DNA of 11,026 bases. Origin: Larix sibirica (taxonomy: Eukaryota > Streptophyta > Pinopsida > Pinales > Pinaceae). Shown in pieces: positions 1 through 7,960 of this stretch (the first letter of the stretch is position 1; every line of letters begins with the position of its first letter). A program made the position numbers and the translations under genes. Location of the stretch: contig NWUY0300040401.1 in the NCBI GenBank assembly GCA_004151065.3, positions 6,051 through 17,076 on the forward strand, written 5' to 3'. Below the pieces are notes generated by a model. The model was not told the DNA's origin. It worked only from the letters and a program-made list of their open reading frames with translations, and ran no database searches.

Positions 1-39
1 CATTGGTATGTTGGACATGGTGGAGGATAGGGAGTCTTA

Positions 40-940
40 CGGCTCAAACTGGCATGTGTGATTAAATCCCAAAAGAACAATGCTAACCCAACCACAACTT
101 AGGGATGTCAGTTGTCACCCACTGTCACCTGAGTAACTAGATTTCTACACTTTGTTGGTTATTCTCCAACTCAAGGGGGCTTCCCTAAGATGGGACTGCT
201 AGGCTATGGAAATGAAGGATTAAGGTGATTTGAAGAGATAGCTTGGCAAAACAGTTTTGTTGTAATATAGGAAATAAAGGTGATGGAAAGACCAAGAAGA
301 CAAGTGCCAATCCAACAAGGGCGAATGGAGTCAAGGTATTTAGTCCAAGAGGGCAAGTTCATAGATGGTTAAGGAGACTTGGGCCAAAATGGTGCCATAT
401 CAAAGCATTGCCTAGTTAGGGTGTGATTTATGCAATGAAATATTAGAAAGCAACAACTCTAAACGATAAAAGAAGCAATACAATATATTCATGCACAAAT
501 CATCAAAAGGAAATGGAGGAATTACTTCTCTCACACAAACCCTTCCAATGAGGTAAGTTACTCTTATTAATTGGCCCCATTTAAACAAAACTAGCAATTC
601 TATAGATCATCAACAACATTTAAAGCAATAGGAACACTTAGCCTTACACTTGATTGGAGAAGAAAAACCTCATCCTTCAGTTCGCAACAAAGAAAAATGT
701 CTATTAGGCTCCAAAAAAGAGAGAACTCTCAAAAATCCAACCATGAAGAATGAGGAAGAGACTAAAGCCTTATATAGCTTTCAACTCATTTTCCTCTACA
801 ATAAAATAATGATAAAAACCTAGATCTAGGCTAGGGTGGAGTGAACAAATAGAAAATTACTCTGCTACTCCAACTAACACAATATAATAATAGTGATCAA
901 AATCACATGTATAATATCCAAGAGAGGAAAGGCCAAAGAA
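40..940 (+). repeat. Dispersed repeat module, copy 1 (non-coding retroelement-like)
   Basis: This stretch aligns by eye, in the same orientation, with about 6510-7495. Shared anchors in order include the GCATGTGTG region near 52, CACTGTCACCT at 120, GGGGCTTCCC-like sequence at 176, GAAGAGATAGCTT at 231, GTGCCAATCCAACAAGGGCG at 304, TTAAGGAGACT at 369, TATTAGAAAGCAACAACTCT at 440, CAATGAGGTAAGTTAC at 546, AGAGAGAACTCTCAAAA at 718 and TACAATAAAAT at 798. Identity is roughly 75-80% in the best parts and falls off after about 800. Neither copy has a coding frame or recognisable terminal repeats, and no primer-binding site was seen. It is probably the untranslated part or LTR of an old retroelement, which is inference. 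The left edge may lie outside the window. Confidence 0.75.
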
Positions 941-993
941 GGAGGGTGCATGCATCAAAAGAGGATGAATGATAATAACAATTCAAAACCTAC

Positions 994-1775
994 CCTCCAA
1001 AGGCTTTCCAAAGGGTAGCACTCCAACAAGAAAAGTGTAGTAACCATGAATGAAGGTGCATGAAAATCTAGGTCTAGGATTTGACCCCCCTAGACATTTT
1101 CAATGCCAACAACCTCCTCAAAACATGTGCAAAACCCCTCCAAAGTGGAGTACTACCGCCAAATAAGCAATGAATAGATCCTCTCCAAAGTGAATGCTCA
1201 ATAGAATGGGACCTCCAAATGGTGGGCGCTAGCTCTAAATGGGATCAAATATCACCAAAACACCACCAAAGTGGGGTGCTCCAATAAAAAAGCCTCCAAT
1301 AAGTGAATGCTAGCCCCCAAAAGGCATGCTAAATGTGGAACAGGTCCTCCAATGTTAAATTTTCCATAAAATAAGGCATAGGATCATGCAACCACTTTCC
1401 AGTAATGGAACACTCCAACAAGATAGCATGAATAAGTGTGCTAGAAACCCTCCTCAAGAGAATGTTGCACCGTAAATGGCATGAAATGGGTGAGTGGAAT
1501 GCTAGCTCCAAAATGTCACAAGAAGATGAGTGCTCCTTCATTAAGGCATGGGAGAATGTGTAAGTGCAAAAACATCCCATCATAACAGCATAGATAAGGG
1601 TTAGAGCAACCTCCAAAGTAGATCATTCCGTCATAAATGTGCTAGAGTGAGTCTCCATAATGAATGTTCCGTGCAAACGAAACCCCAAAGGTGAGCGATC
1701 CATCATATAATGCATGGACAAGTGTAACAAACTCCATAAAGTTGAACACTCCAATAATAATGCATAGATGAGCAT
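994..1775. repeat. Degenerate CTCCAA-rich short-period array
   Basis: A loosely conserved unit of about 30-45 bases recurs through this stretch. It usually starts CTCCAAA or CTCCAAT, continues with GTG or AATG, and often ends in a TGCT- or GCGCT-like step. Clear examples begin near 995, 1137, 1183, 1213, 1294, 1346, 1505 and 1610, with further variants at 1653 (CTCCATAATG), 1730 and 1748. Spacing is irregular and no two units are identical, so it is old. Minus-strand open frames here (for example 1329-1616) show internally repetitive residues such as LIYAVMM and LIHAILLECS. They are explained by the repeat and are not called genes. The same motif follows copy 2 of the module. Confidence 0.6.
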
Positions 1776-2473
1776 GAAAATGGCCTAAAAGGAGTGTAGA
1801 ACAAGTCATCCAAGCATCAAGGGGTCAAACCCTCGACCATCAAATAGGTCCACGAGCAAAAGCTCATCAAAGTAGGGAATGAACTCAAGATATGTGCAAA
1901 TGATGTCCACACATACAAACCAACTTACATGCCACCTCATCAATCCATGAACCAAGAAGACCAACAATCCATGATAGCAGCATCAAAACCAAGGAGAAAG
2001 TGTCCATAATAGCTAATCACCACATGAGGAAGGGGGCAGCACCTTCTACAAGACAGAAGAATTCCTCCACACATGCCACAAGAGAAAAATGAGGAGGGAA
2101 CTTAACCAAATATGATACCCAATAGGACCACGATGCCACCTATATGATAAGAAGCTAGAACGTTCCAATAGAGATGAGTGTCTAACCCATCAAAATGTAC
2201 AAGGATAGGAGAGCGCTCCATGGGAAATCAACCTTTAAGGCATCAGCAAGAATTGAATACACCAATGAGCTTGAGTGCTCCACGGGATATGCATCATATA
2301 TCTTCCATAAGTGTGATAGACACTCAAAATACCAAAGTGATCTCATAGTAGAACCTTCACATGTCATCCAATCAAGCCAAACAAGCATAGTGCTCCTTCA
2401 ATGATGATAATACATGCCATCAAAAATCCATATCAAGCAAGAAATGCCAGGATGCTCTACCAATAAGTGATGA
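1776..2473. other. Unassigned repeat-like spacer
   Basis: No gene is supported here. The sequence continues the composition of the preceding array, with scattered phrases of the same style: GAGCGCTCCATGGG near 2211, GTGCTCCACGGG near 2275 and GTGCTCCTTCAATG near 2390. Overlapping open frames on both strands near 2182-2404 are short and show no family signature. The stretch is best read as more degenerate material of the same element, leading into the tandem duplication that starts at 2474. Confidence 0.4.
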
Positions 2474-2697
2474 CCATGTGATCTAGATGCCACATCATAC
2501 AAAAAGTACTAGGGCGCTCATGAAGAAAGTGATCCATATGCCATGTAGTTGACATCATCCATGTAGGAGCACATCCATAACCCATCACGAAGAGATATAA
2601 CCAACCCATAGCTACGAGCATCCATCAACCATATCACAACATGAAGCAAAGCTCTAGTATCAAGAACCCAAGGCATCATCACAAAAGCTCCACAAAC
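2474..2697 (+). repeat. Tandem duplication, unit 1
   Basis: This is the first unit of a direct tandem pair, running from CCATGTGATCTAGATGCC to CCACAAAC. It matches 2706-2933 almost base for base. Only five single-base differences were counted by eye, plus one short patch near 2547 where this unit is 4 bases shorter. An 8-base spacer (2698-2705) separates the units. The high identity against a background of badly eroded repeats makes this the youngest event visible in the window. No coding function is seen. Confidence 0.93.
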
Positions 2698-2705
2698 CTG
2701 TCACC

Positions 2706-2933
2706 CCATGTGATCTAGATGCCACATCATACAAAAAGCACTAGGGCGCTCATGAAGAAAGTGATCCATATGCCATGTAGTACTGGAACACCATCCATGT
2801 AGGAGCACATCCATAACCAATCACGAAGAGATATAACCAACCCATAGCTACTAGCATCCATCAACCATATCACAACATGAAGCAAAGCTCTAGCATCAAG
2901 AACCCAAGGCACCATCACAAAAGCTCCACAAAC
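2706..2933 (+). repeat. Tandem duplication, unit 2
   Basis: This is the second unit of the tandem pair, offset 232 bases from unit 1 at its start and 236 at its end because of the 4-base gain near 2781. In the divergent patch this unit reads TACTGGAACAC where unit 1 reads TTGACAT. A minus-strand open frame (2727-2987) crosses this unit but has no family signature and is most likely chance. Just downstream, 2945-2972 is purine-rich, with a small hairpin (AGGATG at 2961, CATCCT at 2972). Confidence 0.93.
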
Positions 2934-2999
2934 ACCCATGCAAAATGGAGGGTAATAGGGAGGATGGAGATCATCCTTCAGAATCAAAATCCATCTTCA

Positions 3000-3420
3000 C
3001 CTAACTTCGTTTTTCTCAGAACTGTTACATATATTATTGTGATTAATGGGCTGGGAACATGTCAAAGAAACTTTGCTTTTGTACCTGTTTTGGTGAGCCC
3101 TAAAAGGAACTTTTATAATGTCATGTTTTTTGTCACAGTTTTTCAGTTGATGTATTAGTACCATTGTACTATGTTTTAGATGATAAACAGTTCAGTTTGG
3201 GACTCCGACACATGTTTTTCGTGTTCGTGCTAGTGGCACTTTCAGAAAGTAACTTTGTTTTCATCTTGTATACAAAAGTAACCAAATTTGTTTTGGAAAA
3301 ATATATAATAAGCATTGTATCCTAGTTGCATTGTATCTAAGTTGTTTTAAAAATTTGCCAGATATGTACCAGATACCATAATGGTATCCATGCAACTTAG
3401 GTTCACAACAGTTCCTACAC
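3000..3420. other. AT-rich spacer with clustered short palindromes
   Basis: No gene is called. Several short, mostly perfect inverted repeats lie within about 230 bases: TAGTAC/GTACTA (3156-3171), GTGC/GCAC (3227-3239), ACTTTC-A-GAAAGT (3238-3250), TTGTATACAA (3266-3275) and GATACCAT-A-ATGGTATC (3372-3388). At 3020-3092 a 24-codon open stretch is bracketed by an acceptor-like TTTTTCTCAG and a donor-like GGTGAGC on the plus strand, but its peptide is not recognised and it is not annotated as an exon. Confidence 0.45.
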
Positions 3421-4004
3421 TAAGGCCTTTACATAGAAGATTTTTTAACTGCTGCATACTTCGGCAACCTCACAATTAAATTAAACAATTCAACATAGAT
3501 CGATATCAATAAAACAAAGGCTTTTAAGAACCCACATAGCAAGTTGATTATGAATATTGCTATTAGAAACGAGTGACAACGAAGTATAAAAATGAGATTT
3601 ATGCCAACATTGGAAATATGAAACATAAAAAACTATTCCATATGCAAAGGGAATGGCATTAGAGCAAAAAGCATGCTTATGCATAAAGACATTTCACAAT
3701 GTTCTCAAATGACCACAAAAATGATTAAACTAGTATGGAAATCTTTCTAATATTATCCAGTTTAACCCAAGGCATTAGAATATATAGACTCGAACAAAAT
3801 TAAAAGCCTATTGTTTTTACAAGATTTTTTATGATTTATAACAAAAATATTGGAATTGAATCAAGAATCGACTCATTTAGTTACCTTCAAACAAAAATAT
3901 AATTGGTATTTGTTTATAATTGTGATTTACTTTAAATATCAGAAAATAAAATCAAATATATGAATTAGTAACACAGAAAACACCCAACGACAAACTGAAC
4001 TCAC
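3421..4004. other. AT-rich non-coding stretch, probably intron
   Basis: This is strongly AT-rich sequence with no supported coding frame. Two short overlapping minus-strand open frames (3429-3684) have no recognisable motif. Because the minus-strand exon at 4005-4037 ends here with a strong GTGAGT donor (complement of 3999-4004), the simplest reading is that this is the start of the following intron. No sequence encoding the rest of the DDI1 ubiquitin-like domain (the glutamine-rich stretch that follows in plant homologues) was found to the left as far as position 1. Confidence 0.45.
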
Positions 4005-4037
4005 CTCAACCTCAAGAAGAGCCTTAACATTTTCCAC
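4005..4037 (-). CDS. DDI1: Internal 33-nt exon of a DDI1-like ubiquitin receptor / aspartyl protease gene
   Basis: On the minus strand this segment reads as eleven codons, VENVKALLEVE, in phase 0. It is flanked upstream by an AG acceptor (AACAG, complement of 4038-4042) and downstream by a strong GTGAGT donor. In plant DDI1 proteins this peptide follows the first beta strands of the N-terminal ubiquitin-like domain and precedes a glutamine-rich stretch. DDI1 is a proteasome shuttle factor with an N-terminal ubiquitin-like domain, a central retroviral-type aspartyl protease fold and often a C-terminal UBA domain; none of those other parts is in the window. The peptide identification rests on family knowledge, and the exon limits are inferred from the splice signals. 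An upstream extension (GAT GAA CAG, giving DEQ) is open, so the acceptor could differ. The other exons probably lie beyond long introns on both sides, or the exon is an isolated fragment. Confidence 0.72.
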
Positions 4038-4042
4038 CTGTT

Positions 4043-4996
4043 CATCACATAGCAGTAATAAAATAAATTTAGAGTGACAACTAGCTTTGAATTTAGGAAA
4101 CGGTGTGCACATTCATTTTGTTTTTTCTTGGAAATTACATCTTATATTTACATAAAAATATTTACATCAGCCCCCAAAAAAATTAAGGGTATATATAGTT
4201 ATACAATGAAGCTTATATCCTCTTCCTCAACACTACTAAAGCTGAAATAAAAACAGAAGATGCCACTATATTTAGAGACTTGGCATCCTTGATGAGTAAA
4301 AAAGCTCATCTCTAGGATTGGTAGCTTGGTGTGCACATCTGTTGTCATGTTGATATAATTTACATAGAATATTAAACATAAAACTAAAGGACACGTCAAA
4401 GACAAAGTAAAGAAAAAATAAAGTATACTATGAAGGTTTTCTTAGATTTAAAAATATGATCTACACTGATTAACTATTTGTGCAATATAATCTAAGAGAA
4501 ATAACAAGAACAGGATATGTCCAGAAATTATATGTTAAGTAGAATTGAGAGGCATCCAACTTTATGTTTCTCCATGCAAGTACCACTTCAACTACAATTT
4601 CTCTAGTAAGCATCTCTACAATAATTATATTAGGATGCATCATCCTCTGCATCGAGATCAATGTTTCCTTTGGTATCTTTCATGCTAAAAGGAACAATAC
4701 AACCAACGTTGAGTTTTTAAGATTTTCAGCCTATACTATGTCACAATGTTGCAACTTGTATCTGCCACATATCTGCATAGGAACTTGTTCCCACTACTTG
4801 GGGACCTGCTCCTCGAGTTTCAACATCACAAAGAACTTTGGAATGGGTAGAGAACATTCCCTTTTGGTAGGGTGCATCTTTCGTAATGTTGGGAACATCC
4901 CTGGTCAATTTCTTGCCCAAAAAGCAAGCACTTTGTGAATTTCTGAATGTTCCTGCAGCCGGGTGAGACCCAAAAGGGACCAAAGCATGGAAATAA
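4043..4996. other. Unassigned stretch, possible upstream intron of the DDI1-like gene
   Basis: No recognised gene. Plus-strand 4564-4938 is a 124-codon open frame whose product is rich in Ser, Ile and Cys. Minus-strand 4741-4983 gives an 80-codon frame. Neither shows a family motif, and they overlap each other on opposite strands. Two DDI1-related features were looked for and not seen on the minus strand: a start codon followed by the hydrophobic first beta strand, and any protease active-site motif. The stretch is AT-rich up to about 4740 and more balanced after it, where it runs into the tandem repeat at 4997. Confidence 0.4.
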
Positions 4997-5132
4997 CATG
5001 CCTTCTTTGGGTGTCAACTCAAGAAAGAGTGAGCCCTCATGGGGCCAGCTTGGCTAATAAACCCAAAAGCCAGTAAAAAATGGCAAAATGAATGAAATCC
5101 CCCAACCCTAAGCCCAAAAATACAAAAACACA
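4997..5132 (+). repeat. 136-bp tandem repeat, unit 1
   Basis: This is the first of two direct units starting CATGCC. Shared core stretches are AGCTTGGCTAATAAACCCA, TGGCAAAATGAATGAAA and CCAACCCTAAGCCCAAAAATA. Identity between the units is roughly 80-85% by eye, lowest in the first 45 bases. Each unit carries AACCCTA, the core of the plant telo-box, but inside a repeat it may have no role. The minus-strand open frame 5037-5252 is internally repetitive because it reads through the units, and it is not called as a gene. Confidence 0.85.
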
Positions 5133-5265
5133 CATGCCTGACTTGGTGCCAACACAACCAAGAGTGGACCCTCTGGTGCCAGCTTGGCTAATAAACCCAT
5201 AAACCAGTAAATATTGGCAAAATGAATGAAAAAAACCCAACCCTAAGCCCAAAAATACGAAAGCA
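5133..5265 (+). repeat. 136-bp tandem repeat, unit 2
   Basis: This is the second direct unit, immediately adjacent to unit 1 and slightly shorter, ending in the AAAAATACGAAAGCA region. It differs from unit 1 by scattered substitutions and by small length changes in the A-rich run near 5230. A partial echo of the unit's end (ACCCAAAAGGGACC with CATGGAAATAACATGCC) lies just before unit 1 at about 4968-5002, so a third, badly eroded copy is possible. Confidence 0.85.
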
Positions 5266-5340
5266 GCCCTCTCATTTTTTCATGTATGTTTCATGTATCT
5301 TGTAACTATTATTTTGAAGTTATTTCATTTTTCTTTACAG

Positions 5341-5607
5341 GCTTTTCGTGTTTTCATAATGGAGGGGGGGGGTGCAAACAAACCCCTGTTGGAGTTTGTG
5401 ATGTGACGAGAGTTAACACCAGGCCTGGTGGTTAAGAGGGGATGCCTATGCAATCTTTGTGACCATTGTTTTAGGGGTATCTACACTAGGGTAGTTCATC
5501 ATCTTTTGGGTAAACCTGGGCATGCAATGAATTATGAAGCCATGCACCTGCTCTCCATAACGAAGAAACTGATTTATCGAAGCATACCTTTTGTTAGAAA
5601 ATTGTAA
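5341..5607 (+). pseudogene. Decayed BED-type zinc finger of a hAT-family transposase (N-terminal fragment)
   Basis: One plus-strand frame, entered after a strong acceptor (pyrimidine-rich run ending TTTACAG at 5340), reads MEGGG from 5359, then PLLEFV, one in-frame TGA (5404-5406), a TPG turn, then CNLC (cysteines at 5449 and 5458), FRGIYTRVVHHLL (5470-5508) and GKPGHAM. The frame ends at TAA 5605. The order PLxxFV, C-x2-C, F-x-G-x-YTRV-x-HLL, then G-x-x-x-[HC] is that of the plant BED/hAT zinc finger, which binds transposon ends. The usual tryptophan before the first cysteine is missing. No DUF659-like or catalytic hAT region and no C-terminal dimerisation domain follows, so this is a fragment. 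A run of nine G (5364-5372) encodes the glycines. The family call rests on motif recognition; the pseudogene status rests on the stop codon and the missing body. Confidence 0.72.
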
Positions 5608-5658
5608 TTAAAATCTTATATCATCGATCACATATCCTGACCACTTTGCCACTTTGGG

Positions 5659-6078
5659 CTATGTCAATGCCTGGATTTTCATTCCATTCAAATCCGGCAT
5701 TAATTCCAGATTATGCTGTTTATCAAACATACTTTTCTTGAGGATGCGCATGCTGAATTGTTTGCAGAATTCCAATACTGAGTTCATGGTCTTCATCAGT
5801 TTCAAAATCAAAGGGTTGTAGTAGGTGCAGGTATGGACTTTAGTTTCCAATGGCATCTGAGTCAGTTTTTGATCCAATGCAATAGGACATTCAAATCCTC
5901 TCAATTTACAACATGGTGCTGTTTGAACTTTTTGAAATGAAGATGGTGGTAACTGGTCAACAATACAGCTGATGCTATGAAGGAGTTTTAAGTTTCCTGA
6001 TATACTCAACTTGAAAAGACAGATTGCTTCAGATTGACTTTTGAAGAGTTCTGTGCTGTTGTAATTAGTGTATATCAG
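5659..6078 (-). other. Unassigned 139-codon open frame, candidate terminal exon or relic
   Basis: On the minus strand this frame is open for 139 codons, from just after a possible acceptor (ATATTTCTAG, complement of 6079-6088) to a TGA stop at 5659-5661. The product is Leu-, Lys- and Cys-rich, with segments such as KVQTAPCCKLRGFECP and LILKLMKTMNSVLEFC. No family is recognised. There is no methionine near the start, so if real it is an exon rather than a whole gene. In a window this AT-rich, one frame of this length could arise by chance. It lies on the opposite strand to the zinc-finger relic 52 bases away, so the two are not one gene. Confidence 0.3.
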
Positions 6079-6509
6079 CTAGAAATATTATATTGATGGG
6101 AGCAGATTGCAAGTACTGTGTAAGGATTCTTTGAACAGGAGGGTAATAGGGTTATTTCATTTGAAGAATTAACTCAGGAAATGATCTTTGCATCTACTGC
6201 TCATACAGTCCTGCATGATTGGATCAGACACACAAACAATCATCACATTTCATAGCAGTCAAAGATGGTTCAGTATTGATAAAATCCACACCATCTTCCA
6301 GCAAAATCGTAGTCAACACAAAGGCAGTATGAATATCTGTGAATGGAAGAAGATGTGCTGATATTAATAATGAAGATAGAGCAGCAACTCAGTCAATATA
6401 CCTTTGGGCCTAGTTCAACTTCACATACAACTACCATTTATGAGGTGCTTGCATCACTTTAAGGTAGCCTTGATTCCTGTGGCCAAGAATAGAAGCAAAT
6501 TAGCACTAT
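6079..6509. other. Unassigned spacer, possibly decayed coding sequence
   Basis: No gene is called. On the minus strand, a frame covering about 6228-6345 reads TAFVLTTILLEDGVDF and then stops. Other frames carry short open pieces separated by stops. The pattern could be a decayed coding region or chance. The sequence GGAGGGTAATAGGG at 6138 also occurs at 2947, with no wider similarity around it. Confidence 0.3.
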
Positions 6510-7495
6510 TACCTCCTGAACTAGCATGTGTAGTTAAAACCCAAAGGAAGCATTGCTAACACAAAGGCAACCTATAGGGGTTATCCACTGTCACCTCAAT
6601 AACACCCTCCCTACACTTTAGGTTGGCTCTTCCCCAACACAACAGGGGCTTCCCAAGGATAGGATTGCTAAGGCTTAGATAATAAAGCACAGGGTGATGT
6701 GAAGAGATAGCTTAGCAAAATGTTTGTGTTTTAGTATAGGAAACAAAAGATGTGCGATCGAAGGACCAAGAGACTTGTGCCAATCCAACAAGGGCGGATG
6801 GAGTTAAGGGATCTAGTCAAAGGGGGTGAATTCATGGATTATTAAGGAGACTAGGGCTGCATGCACATGCCACAAGAAAGCTTAACATGTTGAAAAATCA
6901 TAGTAGAAATTAAACTAGGAGGGCCCAAAACAGTGCCACATCAAAACATTGTTAACTAAGGTGTGACTTATGCAATGAAGTATTAGAAAGCAACAACTCT
7001 AAATGGTGATAGAAGCAATGTTAATGCATTCATGCATAAATCATCAAAGGGAATTAGATGAATTACTTCTCATACAAAAGCCTTTCAATGAGGTAAGTTA
7101 CCCTTTCAACTGGCCCTAATTAAACAAGTTCTAGTAATTCTACAAATCATTAACAACATTAAGGATTAGGAACATTAAGCCACACATAGATATGAGAAGA
7201 CTCTTACACTTCGATTTGCATCAAGACAGATATGTTCATTAAGCTCCAAAAGAGAGAGAACTCTCAAAATCCAAAAATGACAAGTAATCGAGAGAAAACT
7301 CCTTCATATAGGAGGAGTTAGATCTCTCTTACAATAAAATATGATTAATTTTCTAACCAACTCCTTGACATGTTCAACAATAATAAAAAATGGAGTTGGT
7401 TAGGCCTTTGCTAAGTCAAAGGTCTTCACTTCCTCAAGGAGAATTCACTCCACTCGAATTAACAAAATAATACAATGGAATCTCCAAGAGAGGGC
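6510..7495 (+). repeat. Dispersed repeat module, copy 2 (non-coding retroelement-like)
   Basis: This is the second, same-orientation copy of the module at about 40-940. The alignment runs from GCATGTGTAG near 6524 through GAAGAGATAGCTTAGC at 6701, GTGCCAATCCAACAAGGGCG at 6777, TATTAGAAAGCAACAACTCT at 6980, CAATGAGGTAAGTTACCC at 7087 and AGAGAGAACTCTCAAAA at 7253 to TACAATAAAAT near 7330. It weakens after that and ends near CCAAGAGAGGGCGC. About 67 bases here (about 6857-6923) are absent from copy 1. No open frame of note runs through it, so the conserved part is non-coding. Confidence 0.75.
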
Positions 7496-7960
7496 GCATT
7501 AGCAAAGAGGCCCCTTTTACCAAGTCAAAGCTCCAATAAACAATATCCTTCTCGTGCAGCCCCCAAGATGCTTTGACATGGTAAAAATAAAATAATGTTC
7601 TCCAAATAACCACATCCATGAGCTAAGTCAACAAATAATAGAATATTGAGCTGCTTATAACCTCCACATGTGCACCTTCCAAGAAAGAGATCTAACCAAC
7701 TTTCAACTACTTCACTTAATGTGCAAGGTGTGATCAAGACCCATTCAAAGATGCAAGTGGACCTCCTAGATGAGCGCACCACCTAATGCTCTAGTGGAAT
7801 GTGTAAATGGATGAATGCATGAAGTGGTATGGTCAAAAAAATGAATTTGTGAAGAGAGGCACAGTTAAATATTATTATTTTTGTGTTTTACCTGAAAATG
7901 TGTGCCAAAAGGAGGGCGCTAGCCTCAAATGTGTGACATATATCTTAAAGTCGCATCCCC
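7475..7960. repeat. CTCCAA-motif tail following copy 2
   Basis: Motifs of the same kind as in the 994-1775 array recur here with wider spacing: CTCCAAGAG at 7481, CTCCAATAAAC at 7530, CTCCAAATAACC at 7599 and CCTCCACATG near 7661. GGAGGGCGCTAGCC at 7911 is close to GGTGGGCGCTAGCT at 1221. This supports one element layout, module followed by array, in both places. Minus-strand open frames at 7434-7782 show no family signature and are treated as chance. Confidence 0.5.

Noticed and set aside
1329-1616. 95-codon minus-strand open frame
   Set aside because: It lies wholly within the CTCCAA array and its peptide repeats follow the DNA repeat; no family motif.
2947-2960. GGAGGGTAATAGGG also present at 6138
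   Set aside because: The match is only 14 bases and the flanks are unrelated, so no repeat family is inferred from it.
3020-3092. Possible plus-strand exon between TTTTTCTCAG and GGTGAGC
   Set aside because: The 24-residue product (TVTYIIVINGLGTC and onward) is not recognised, and single sites of this quality are common in AT-rich plant DNA.
4564-4938. 124-codon plus-strand open frame with an Ile/Ser/Cys-rich start
   Set aside because: No recognised domain, and it overlaps an 80-codon frame on the other strand; consistent with chance or intron sequence.
5037-5252. 71-codon minus-strand frame with a repeating hydrophobic pattern (GLGLG, FYWLLGLLAKLAP)
   Set aside because: The internal repetition comes from reading through the 136-bp tandem units; not evidence of a membrane protein.
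5416-5450. tRNA-like A-box (GGCCTGGTGGTTAAGAGG), hinting at a SINE
   Set aside because: No matching B-box (GGTTCGA-like) follows at the expected distance, and the bases are explained by the zinc-finger reading frame.
1-7495. The two module copies as the LTRs of one 7.5-kb element
   Set aside because: They are too diverged, lack visible TG...CA ends and a primer-binding site, and enclose a host-like exon and a hAT relic instead of polymerase genes.
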